This document shows positions 9,212-16,999 of a stretch of DNA of 64,000 nucleotides, piece by piece. The DNA comes from Deinococcus sonorensis KR-87. Its GTDB lineage: Bacteria; Deinococcota; Deinococci; Deinococcales; Deinococcaceae. The notes under the pieces were generated by a model. That model did no database searches, had not been told where the DNA came from, and saw only the letters and a program-made list of their open reading frames with translations. Each line of letters begins with the position of its first letter. Position 1 is the stretch's first letter. Location of the stretch: contig NZ_CP158299.1 of the NCBI RefSeq assembly GCF_040256395.1, forward strand, positions 1,393,501 through 1,457,500, read 5' to 3'. The position numbers and the translations under genes are program-made.

Positions 9212-10084
9212 TCAGGTCGATCCAGGACCAGGTGGAACGCAAAGGCAGACCAGACTGGGACAGAACTCCGTCTGAATTTCAGGGAGGTCATCCTCCACTG
9301 CGGGGCAGAAGGGTGAGCAGCCGTTGCAGCTCGGTGACGACGTTCGTCCGGCCTGGCCGAGGTCGCTGCCCAGCAGCTGGCTGAGCGGCAGGGCTGCCTG
9401 CTGCCGCTGGTCGTCGTACAGATGGGTGTAGACGCTTAGGGTGAAGGACACGTCCGCATGGCCCAGCCGGTCGCTCACCACCTTAGGCGACACGCCCTGG
9501 CGAATCAGCAGGCTGGCGGCCGTGTGCCGCAGGTCGTGCACCCGGATCCGGGGAAGCCCGGCTTCCCGGCTCAGCCGATGAAAAATCCTCGCCACGTTCG
9601 ACGGATCCAGCCGTGAGCCGCTCGAGCGGGTGAAGACTGGCTGACCCTTGCCCCTGGGCCCGAACCACCGTTCTTCCTCCCCGAGATGGTTTCGCAGTAC
9701 CTGCACCACATCTTCGCCCAGCGGAATCGTGCGGTGCCCGGCCCTGGTCTTGGGCGCGCCAAGCACCCACTCTCCATCGATGTTGCGGATGAAGGTGTGC
9801 CGGACCGTCAGCCGGGCCCGGTCCAGATCCACGTCCTCCCAGGCCAGCGCCAGCAACTCGCCCTTGCGCATTCCGGTGCTGAGCGCCAAGCAGAACAACG
9901 GGTACAGCCGATCGCTGCGCGCCACCTCCAGGAAGTGCCGGGCTTCCTCAGGTGTCCAGACCTGCATTTCCCTGGGCCGGGTCCGCGGAGCCCGGACCAG
10001 GCTGGCGGGATTGCTGGGCAATACGCCCCACAGCACCGCCTGCTTTAACGCCATCCGCAGGATCCTCAAACCTGAGGCAGTCAC
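9212..10084 (-). pseudogene. Tyrosine recombinase, 5'-truncated remnant
   Basis: 290 codons from a possible GTG at 10084. The catalytic half is complete: Arg in STGMRKGE, HDLRHTAAS (H-x-x-R), LGHADVSFT (His) and VYTHLYDD (Tyr nucleophile). The N-terminal arm-binding and most of the core-binding domain are missing. The frame stays open only nine codons further before a TAA around 10112, inside the promoter of the divergent sacsin-like gene. Inferred: the 5' part was lost when the neighbouring island gene arrived, so it is probably inactive. The C-terminal 45 residues are rich in Cys/Pro/Ser and look unrelated to the family, so the 3' end may be altered too. Confidence 0.75.
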
Positions 10085-10122
10085 TACACGTATATTCGGC
10101 CCGTCCGCGCTTTAGTCGTCCG

Positions 10123-10128
10123 TACGAT
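10123..10128 (+). promoter_or_regulatory. Leaderless -10 box for the sacsin-like gene
   Basis: TACGAT followed by 7 bases and the ATG at 10136, so the predicted transcript begins at the start codon. It overlaps the broken 5' end of the divergent recombinase. Confidence 0.6.
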
Positions 10129-10135
10129 AGGCAGT

Positions 10136-13100
10136 ATGACTACCGACATGCCCGACGAGGTTCTCTCCTACGGCTACGATCTTCTTGGTGGCCTCCGCAA
10201 GGACCTTAAGACTCTGCAAGGCTTCCGCACGGTCGTGCAGGAACTCTTGCAAAATGCCGAGGACGCCCGCGACCTCCAAGGCCGTCCTGCCACCCGCTTC
10301 TGGCTCGACTTCCGCGATGACGCCCTGTGGGTCGGCAACGATGGTGAGTTTACTGAGGACAACTTCGCCGCGATCTCGAGCATTGGCGCGGGCTCCAAAC
10401 GTTACGACGAGGACACCATCGGCTCGTTCGGCGTGGGCTTCGTCAGCGTCTACCAGATCACTGACCGACCCGAGGTGTACTCCTGCGGTGAGCAGCGTGT
10501 CCTCTCCCCGCTCGACGCCCGAACGTATCGGCGTAAAAATGTTCAACATCCATGGCCGTCCACATTCCGCCTCCCCTGGGCTGATGCGCCCTCTGCGGTA
10601 CGCACCGGTCTTGAGGCGCAACCCCTCTCGCGAGACGACCTGCCCGGCTTCGTTGAGGATGCCCAGATCGCCTTCGTGGAATGCGCCGTGTTCCTGCGTC
10701 GTCTTACCACCCTCACACTCCTGCAAGGCGGACAGCCGACTTTCACTCTTGAGATCGAACGACCAGACGTCCGCACCATCCGTCTTGTCGCGAGCAGCGG
10801 AGTGACTACGACGTACCGACGCCTCGACGTCGACCTCACCCCCGAGCTGCGTGAGGCGGCCCGGAGCCGCGGACGCAAGACGGACCTGACGCTCGCCTAC
10901 CCCCTAAGTCCCACATCGGACTTTCAGGGGCGTCTGTATGCCTACCTGCCCACCCGGGAAGCGTCGCACCTACCTCTCCACATCAACGCGGACTTTTACC
11001 CCAACACGGACCGCAAAAGCCTCCTGTGGGACGAGGCCGACAAACGCGAATGGAATGACCGCCTGCTGCAGCAGGCGGCCTCCGCGATGCCGCACGTCCT
11101 TCTGGATCTCAAGTCGAGCGGCGCGGAAGCGGTGTACGACTTCACGGTGGGTGTTGAGCGGGGCGCACGTGCTCTGCAAGGCACGGGTTCACCACTTGCG
11201 GGCTTCGTGGAGCTCGCGTGGGGCGCCTGTTACGAGGCGTTCCGACAGCACGAGCTGTACGAGGGACGGGATGGCTCATGGGTGTCGCACAATGACTTTC
11301 TAATCGTGAAGTACGCGCATGACGCGCTGTTGACGGATGTGCTGGCGAGACACCTCGAATGGGTCCTGCCGCCGGAACGACACACTCGGTATGCAAAGCT
11401 GTTCAGCAAGCTGCAGGCCGATGAGCTGAACACGAAAATCTTGTTCATAGCGCTCGAACTTCTCTTCGGCTCGTCTCCCGACTGGCTCGACGAGGAGGAG
11501 CACTCAGCGGTCGAGGTCCTTAGCGTCTTCCTCGCCTACCTCGATACGCTTTACACACGCGAACGCAGCGAGGTCGACAAGTGCCTCGCCAAACTCGACG
11601 CGTCCTACCTCGCCCTCACCGTGGATGGCCGGGCTCGTCCTTTGCAGGATGCCTGGATTTGCCCGCCACTGTTCCTCAGGACCGTCCGTCCATGGCTTAC
11701 CGATGCGGAGCGCATCTCCGACGCATGGCTGGAGATCGCGCCGCCCTGGTTGCGTGAACGCGTGCCTGACTATCGCCCCGAGAACCTGTGTGCCGCCCTG
11801 TCGCAGGAAACGCCTGAGTCGGTCGAGACTCACGTGCAGAGCGGCTGGGATGTCAACGGCGCGTACCGGTTCCTGCAGCAGGACACAAAAATGGGGGGGA
11901 GGGACCTGCGTTCCCTGCCGATCTATCAGACACAGCGCGGCTCCTTCGCGCACGGCAAGCACCTCGTGCTTCCGAAAGGTGTCCAAGACCCGTTCGGGGT
12001 GCGCGAGGTGCTCAATGTGGCTTCCCTGCAGCGCTTCCCGGACCTGCTGGAGCGGCTGAATCTCGAGGCGCTGGACGCCGCTACTTACTTTGGCGTATTG
12101 CTGCCACAGTTCTTTGACGTGCACCCCGAAGCTCGCCGGTCGGTCTTGACTCATCTCGCCGGACATTATCAGGGTGTAGACCTGACGCCCTGGAAGGCGA
12201 GGGCGTGCGTGGAGTGTAGCGACGGCTCGTGGCACCACCCCAGCGCGGTCTACTTTGCGAACGACGTGATGGACCTACTGTTCGGCAATACCTACCCGTC
12301 GTTCAACCAGGATGCCTATCCCTCATCCGGAGCGCGCGGTCTGATGGTCGAGTTGGGAGTGCGCACCAGCGTCGGGGACACAGACGTCGCGAATCAGCTC
12401 AAGCTTAGGCAGAACGAGTCCATCACGGACGCCGCTGTGGCGCTGCGAGCCAAGGTGCTGGACTACGCCTTGAACCGACCCTCGTCGGTCCTGGCGCAGT
12501 TCCTCGCGGTGGTGCCGTGGCTCCCGAATGAGCAGCGGACTCACTGGAGGCTGCCAAGGCAGTTGTACACCCTCAACCGAAAAGACTTGATCGGCACACC
12601 CGCTGGTGTGGAGTACTGTGCGGTGCCCCTGCCGAAGAAGTTTGCCCTGGAAAATCTCAAAGCGTTGCAGTTCGCGTACCCGAACTTCACACAGGTCACA
12701 GCGCACATCAAGGCGCTTAACGAGGAAGGGCAGGGCCCATCGGGGAGTGCGCTCAATTGGCTTGAACGGAAGGCCGAGCGGCTTAAGGACGTGGAGGTCG
12801 CAGTGTTGCAGCGGCTGAAGCTATTCTCGTACCGCGACCGTTCTGGCAAGCCACAGTTCGATTGTCCGAAGGCGTTCTTCCTTAGGGACCCTGGGTTGGG
12901 ACGGTGGCGGCACACCTTCAAGGGCAGCGGGTTCAAACAGCTCGTCAAGCGACTTGGTCTGCCCGACGCCCCCGACACGAACACATACCGGGACGTGCTG
13001 CTCACAATCGCTGCGGCGTACCCAGACGGCCATACGCCTAACGCGGACGATTTCGATGTGGCGGAACGGTGTTTTCACGCTTTGGGCCGCGCATACGGCG

Positions 13101-14686
13101 TTCTGAAGGCCGAGGAACAGCAGCAGCTCGTGCAAGTGCTGCGCGGCAAGCGTCTCGTCCCCGTGATGGGACCAGAAACCGGGCACGGATCGTTGACGTA
13201 CCCGCACAACGCGTTGCATCGAGACATGCCGGGCGCGTGGCACGACCAGTTCGGCTTCCCTCGCAGGCACGACGTGTATCTTCGCGAAGGGCACACGGAC
13301 AGGGCGTTTCTTGAAGCGCTTGGGATCGCGACACTCAGCGCGAGTCACGAGGTACGGTACCGCCCGCAGGCGGGAGCAGCGCTGCATCCGCTGCCAGGTC
13401 AGGACGACCGCCTCGTCCGGTACACGGCGGTGCTGCTGCGGTTGTTGTTCAAGGAGTTTGGGTCGACGGTGCTCGAAAAGCACCAAGCCCTTCTTGGACG
13501 AGTGCGGTTCATGCAGGCCGGCAAGATTGACGCAACTGTTGTCGCGAAGGGTACAGGCTTTCAGATCGTTTCTTCGTGCATGCTCGAAGCTGCGTTTGAC
13601 GCGCGAGAAGAGCGGTTGCTGGTTGCTGACCTCCGTCCCGAACTCGCTAGCAGCGCGCTGGCCGATGCTTTTCAACTCCCGGCAGGTCCGGCGCTGACCA
13701 CGCTGTTCTCTGTGTGGTCGAGTGCCTCCCCTGGGGAAGCAGAGAAGCTGCTGGATTTCGGAAAGTACCCAGACTTGCCGGTGGAGTTTAAACCCCGGTA
13801 CGTGCCTGGCGCGGTCTCCACGAACCGTTCTGCTCCACACCGTGACCGGGCCGAGCAGGACGACGTGCCCCTAACGGACGGGCAGCGACCCACGAACAAT
13901 GCAACAACATCGGGTGGAACCGCAGACGGGACGGCATCTGGAGCAGACAAGCGACAAACACCTCCTTCTTCATCGTCGCCTTCTGGCGCTCGCGGAGAAT
14001 CGTCACCGCAAAGCGCAGGCGCGGTCCAAACCACGTCCGGAGGCTCATCTCGACCGCAGGGAACCGGGACAGGGGGTGAGCGCGTCAACCGCACACCGCA
14101 CGCCCAAGGCGGGTCGTCCTCGCGGCCGCATGGACCGACTCCCTTCGCCGGCGAGCCACCGTCCGAGCGTCGAGAAGGACATCGTTCCGCCTCAGGCGGC
14201 GCGCCTCGAACATCAGATGGCTCGTCTGGTGGTCGCGCGCCTCAGCAGCAGTTCAGGAACTACGTGTACGCGTATTCGGGGTCGCGTGAGGACGTCATGG
14301 CGGAAGCACACGCGCAGAAGGTGGATCGGCGCGGCATGCAGTACGCGATGGAGTACGAGCGGCGCCATGATCGCACCCCGGAGGACTGTTCGGGTGATAC
14401 CGGTGCAGGGTATGACATCTTCGCCCGTGCAGAAGACGGAACGGTACGGTACATCGAGCTCAAGACGGTTAGTGGACCGTGGGGCGAGCGTGGGGTGACG
14501 CTGAGCCGCAACCAACTCGCAGCAGCGCGGAAGTACGGCGAGCGGTTCTGGCTGTACGTGATCGAGAATTTGGACGGAGAGCCGGTGCTGCATGCCATCC
14601 AGCATCCTGAGGGTCAAGCGTCGTACTACGTGTTCAACGACGGGTGGCGTGGGAACGCCAGCGAGGAATATGAGATCGTACTGTGA
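10136..14686 (+). CDS. Sacsin-like GHKL ATPase with C-terminal DUF3883-type nuclease
   Basis: 1516 residues. Residues 1-260 form a sacsin/Hsp90-type ATP-binding domain: ELLQNAEDA (N40, D43), the D69-G70 loop (VGNDGEF) and GSFGVGFVSVY around 97-106. The middle 900 residues are helical and unrecognised. Residues about 1250-1400 are a Ser/Gly/Pro/Thr-rich linker. The last 120 residues carry a DUF3883-like PD-(D/E)xK core: GYDIFAR then YIELKTVSG (D...ExK). GHKL ATPases fused to nucleases are typical of solitary defence genes (inference); an ATP-gated DNA-cleaving role is likely. It stands alone behind a leaderless promoter next to the truncated recombinase and upstream of the transglycosylase island. 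Target and trigger are unknown. Confidence 0.8.
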   Translation: MTTDMPDEVLSYGYDLLGGLRKDLKTLQGFRTVVQELLQNAEDARDLQGRPATRFWLDFRDDALWVGNDGEFTEDNFAAISSIGAGSKRYDEDTIGSFGVGFVSVYQITDRPEVYSCGEQRVLSPLDARTYRRKNVQHPWPSTFRLPWADAPSAVRTGLEAQPLSRDDLPGFVEDAQIAFVECAVFLRRLTTLTLLQGGQPTFTLEIERPDVRTIRLVASSGVTTTYRRLDVDLTPELREAARSRGRKTDLTLAYPLSPTSDFQGRLYAYLPTREASHLPLHINADFYPNTDRKSLLWDEADKREWNDRLLQQAASAMPHVLLDLKSSGAEAVYDFTVGVERGARALQGTGSPLAGFVELAWGACYEAFRQHELYEGRDGSWVSHNDFLIVKYAHDALLTDVLARHLEWVLPPERHTRYAKLFSKLQADELNTKILFIALELLFGSSPDWLDEEEHSAVEVLSVFLAYLDTLYTRERSEVDKCLAKLDASYLALTVDGRARPLQDAWICPPLFLRTVRPWLTDAERISDAWLEIAPPWLRERVPDYRPENLCAALSQETPESVETHVQSGWDVNGAYRFLQQDTKMGGRDLRSLPIYQTQRGSFAHGKHLVLPKGVQDPFGVREVLNVASLQRFPDLLERLNLEALDAATYFGVLLPQFFDVHPEARRSVLTHLAGHYQGVDLTPWKARACVECSDGSWHHPSAVYFANDVMDLLFGNTYPSFNQDAYPSSGARGLMVELGVRTSVGDTDVANQLKLRQNESITDAAVALRAKVLDYALNRPSSVLAQFLAVVPWLPNEQRTHWRLPRQLYTLNRKDLIGTPAGVEYCAVPLPKKFALENLKALQFAYPNFTQVTAHIKALNEEGQGPSGSALNWLERKAERLKDVEVAVLQRLKLFSYRDRSGKPQFDCPKAFFLRDPGLGRWRHTFKGSGFKQLVKRLGLPDAPDTNTYRDVLLTIAAAYPDGHTPNADDFDVAERCFHALGRAYGVLKAEEQQQLVQVLRGKRLVPVMGPETGHGSLTYPHNALHRDMPGAWHDQFGFPRRHDVYLREGHTDRAFLEALGIATLSASHEVRYRPQAGAALHPLPGQDDRLVRYTAVLLRLLFKEFGSTVLEKHQALLGRVRFMQAGKIDATVVAKGTGFQIVSSCMLEAAFDAREERLLVADLRPELASSALADAFQLPAGPALTTLFSVWSSASPGEAEKLLDFGKYPDLPVEFKPRYVPGAVSTNRSAPHRDRAEQDDVPLTDGQRPTNNATTSGGTADGTASGADKRQTPPSSSSPSGARGESSPQSAGAVQTTSGGSSRPQGTGTGGERVNRTPHAQGGSSSRPHGPTPFAGEPPSERREGHRSASGGAPRTSDGSSGGRAPQQQFRNYVYAYSGSREDVMAEAHAQKVDRRGMQYAMEYERRHDRTPEDCSGDTGAGYDIFARAEDGTVRYIELKTVSGPWGERGVTLSRNQLAAARKYGERFWLYVIENLDGEPVLHAIQHPEGQASYYVFNDGWRGNASEEYEIVL

Positions 14687-14968
14687 TTGTTTGACGGTGA
14701 GGCACGCTCGGCAGGTTTGAACGTGCCCCTTATTTGAATGCTATACGGCCATCCTCTGACGAAGGGACGACGACTTGAATCACTCTCCGTGCACGCGCCC
14801 CTCAGGGACGCCATACACAGCGACGGTGGTAGTCGACTGCGTCGTGGGCTGCAGCCGCATCTGCTTTGGTAGGTGTGGTGTGGCGGTGCGGCTGACCGCA
14901 GGGGCCGTCGTAGCCGATGAAGGTATGCGCCGAGTCGAAGGTGAACTCGGTGCTCAGCGTCCACGGCA

Positions 14969-15607
14969 TCATGCGGTGACTTCGATAGGAGGGGCAGCGG
15001 TCTCAGTGGCTTGAGACTGACTGACTTGCGTGCGCACCCAGCGGACCAGCGGGATCAACAGCAGGCTGATCAGCATCTTTAGGATGACCTGACCGATCAT
15101 CAGATTCAGCAGCGGCGCGCCAGTGCCGGCAAAGGCTAGCGTGATGAAGATGACCGTATCGAGGGTCGTGCTGACGGCGTTCGAGGCGATCACCTGCGTG
15201 GTCACGCCGCGGGCCTTGAGCCGCTCGAAGATCAGGGCGTCCAGCGCGGTGCTAACCAGGTACGCAGCGAGACTGGCGAGGACTACCCGGACGGTCGAGC
15301 CGAATACCACCTGATACGCGTCGTCGTGGAAGAACCCCGGTTTCGGTAAGGCATTGACCAGCAGGCCGTATCCGGCAAGCAGGGCGTTCGCGGCGAGGCC
15401 TCCCCACAGCAGAGCCTTGGCGGCAGACCAGCCGCCGGCGGTATGAATGGCGTCCCGCAGGGTGAAGGTCAGGGAGTAGAGGAAGATCGCGCCGGGAAAC
15501 ACCAGGCTTCCAAGTTGCACCAAGCGGCCGGCGGTGACGTTGCTAACGAGCTCCGCGCCGACGTACACGGAAATGAGGATGATCAGTAGGGTGGTGCGGT
15601 GAGTCAT
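14969..15607 (-). CDS. yhhQ: Queuosine precursor transporter (YhhQ/QPTR, DUF165 family)
   Basis: 212 residues, ATG at 15607 with a good ribosome site (GAAAGG, 6 bases upstream), preferred over an upstream in-frame ATG at 15628. Six hydrophobic helices are visible; DALIFERLKARG and ASNAVSTTLDTVIFITLAF are typical of the VUT/YhhQ family. The family imports 7-deazaguanine precursors such as preQ0 and preQ1. It is the third gene in a minus-strand run after a helicase and a TGT-like transglycosylase, which would use that same base, so the gene probably feeds the island as well as, or instead of, tRNA modification. No preQ0 synthesis gene is in the window. Confidence 0.8.
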   Translation of the reverse strand: MTHRTTLLIILISVYVGAELVSNVTAGRLVQLGSLVFPGAIFLYSLTFTLRDAIHTAGGWSAAKALLWGGLAANALLAGYGLLVNALPKPGFFHDDAYQVVFGSTVRVVLASLAAYLVSTALDALIFERLKARGVTTQVIASNAVSTTLDTVIFITLAFAGTGAPLLNLMIGQVILKMLISLLLIPLVRWVRTQVSQSQATETAAPPIEVTA

Positions 15608-15620
15608 GGAAAACCTTTCA

Positions 15621-15649
15621 GGCCGCATTCATTCCAGGAACGGGCGGCC
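15621..15649 (-). promoter_or_regulatory. Hairpin in the leader of the queuosine precursor transporter gene
   Basis: GGCCGC (15621-15626) pairs with GCGGCC (15644-15649) just upstream of the GAAAGG ribosome site of the yhhQ-like gene. It could control translation. Read on the plus strand the hairpin is followed by six T, so a plus-strand terminator is an alternative. It does not match the preQ1-I consensus that I know. Confidence 0.3.
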
Positions 15650-15831
15650 TTTTTCAATACCATTACCGCGCGTTCAGCGCGGATGGCGAGCACGCGGGCG
15701 AAGCGTGGGCCGTCCGGAGGCAGGTAGACGGCACAGGTCCACCGCGGTCATGTGTCAGGGCGACATTGGGAGTTCAGGAGTGCGTGCGGCGATAGGGTCC
15801 CGCAAGGACCGCGCTGTGCCGGGGTCAGCCT

Positions 15832-15987
15832 TCAGCCGACCATATCCTGGGACGTGCAGCGCCCAGGCTCGAAACCTATTGGAGGTTTTGAGTCTGGGCG
15901 AGGCCCTTCAGGAACGTCAGGCGGGGCGCTTGGCGCGTCCCACCTGGCAGGGGGTGAGGTACAGGGTATGCCGGAGTGCTTGGTCAT
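15832..15987 (-). CDS. Possible small Pro-rich ORF between the TGT-like and transporter genes
   Basis: 51 codons from an ATG at 15987 with AAGGAG 6 bases upstream, which is the only reason to list it. The translation is Pro-, Gly- and Asp-rich with no known motif (ends QDMVG). The space from 15608 to 16105 is otherwise empty apart from a perfect 8-bp hairpin at 16028-16048 that may end transcription of the helicase-TGT pair. It could be a chance frame in GC-rich DNA. Confidence 0.25.
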   Translation of the reverse strand: MTKHSGIPCTSPPARWDAPSAPPDVPEGPRPDSKPPIGFEPGRCTSQDMVG

Positions 15988-16105
15988 GGGAGCTCCTTGG
16001 GGCATGTGCGGCCTTACATACCCAGGGGTGAGCGCGGTCTGCGCTCACCAGAGTTTCGCACATTCCTCCCCGGCGCGTTCTCGGCGGATCGCCTGCGGGG
16101 AGACG

Positions 16106-16999
16106 TCAGTGCTCCAGGGTGCGGGTGGTCAGCGTGCGGAAGCGCGTCGTGGGCAGCGGGAGGCTTGAACCGGTGGCGGCCGCGAGGTTGCACAGCGCCA
16201 GGTGTAACCGCTCGTGCGGAGTGAGGTTTGCGTGCCGGGTCTGCGGAGCAGTGTAGAGCCGTCCGGCGGCGGCGTACTTCACGTACGAACTGGAGTCCAC
16301 ACTGTCGACGCCCAACTTCGATACGCGCGCCACGTGATCCGGATGCCCGATGCCGAAGGCATGCACCGGCAAGGCTCCTGCCCCTGTGCGGACCGCCTGA
16401 ATGACCGCGTCTACTGTGTCCAGTTGCGACAGGCGGGGCACCAGGCCCCCGATGGCGATCCCTTCGAAGCCGGCCTCGCGGTACTCCTGCGCGAGTTCCG
16501 CGGCGGCCTGGACATTCCAGCCCTGAACGACGCCGTACAGAGGGAGGTCCGTGCGGCGGCGGTTGTTGAGGGCCCACAGAGCGTTTGCGCGGGTGAGGGC
16601 ATGGTAGCGCCGGGCGTCTCGGGCGGAAAGGCTCGGGGGGATCAGCAGGTCTAAGGTGAAGGCTACGTCTGCGACGCGTTCCTGCAACTCCAACACGTCC
16701 AGCGGGCTGATGCGCCTCCCCTGGAAGTCGATGACGCCGAGTCCCGCGCGCGTGCGGGTCACCGTGGCGTTCGTGAACACGCTGGCGAACCCGCCGGAGT
16801 CCACGAAGAGCGGAATGCCCAGGTCCGGGGCGTCTCGCGCGTCCCTCAGGAAGTACGCGCTTACCATGACGGCCGGGGCGAGGCGCGGGAGGTACGGGCG
16901 GATCAGGTCGTCGAGGGGGTACTTCTCTCCGAAGGTCGTGACCGGCACGAACGCCGGGAAGTGCAGGGGACCCTTGCGGGTAGTCAGGGTACGGGTCAT
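16106..16999 (-). CDS. Short TGT/DpdA-like 7-deazaguanine transglycosylase
   Basis: 297 residues, ATG overlapping the helicase stop by 4 bases. TGT-barrel landmarks: FVDSGGF with D67 (general acid/base position), GIAIGGLV near 180-187, GIGHPD near 216-221, and VDSVDSSSY with D235 (nucleophile position). The CxCxxC...H zinc site of tRNA-guanine transglycosylases is absent, and the protein is about 80 residues shorter than bacterial TGT. This fits the DpdA-like branch, which swaps guanine for preQ0-type bases in DNA, better than Tgt. It is operonic with a helicase and near a precursor transporter. Inferred: base exchange in DNA, perhaps assisted by the helicase. RNA as substrate cannot be excluded. 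Confidence 0.75.
   Translation of the reverse strand: MTRTLTTRKGPLHFPAFVPVTTFGEKYPLDDLIRPYLPRLAPAVMVSAYFLRDARDAPDLGIPLFVDSGGFASVFTNATVTRTRAGLGVIDFQGRRISPLDVLELQERVADVAFTLDLLIPPSLSARDARRYHALTRANALWALNNRRRTDLPLYGVVQGWNVQAAAELAQEYREAGFEGIAIGGLVPRLSQLDTVDAVIQAVRTGAGALPVHAFGIGHPDHVARVSKLGVDSVDSSSYVKYAAAGRLYTAPQTRHANLTPHERLHLALCNLAAATGSSLPLPTTRFRTLTTRTLEH

Noticed and set aside
14775..15014. A small plus-strand frame after the sacsin-like gene
   Set aside because: No ribosome site or recognisable motif; overlaps the transporter 3' end. The 280-base gap otherwise shows nothing.
15608..15720. Canonical preQ1-I riboswitch before the transporter
   Set aside because: A hairpin is present but the conserved loop and A-rich tail were not found.
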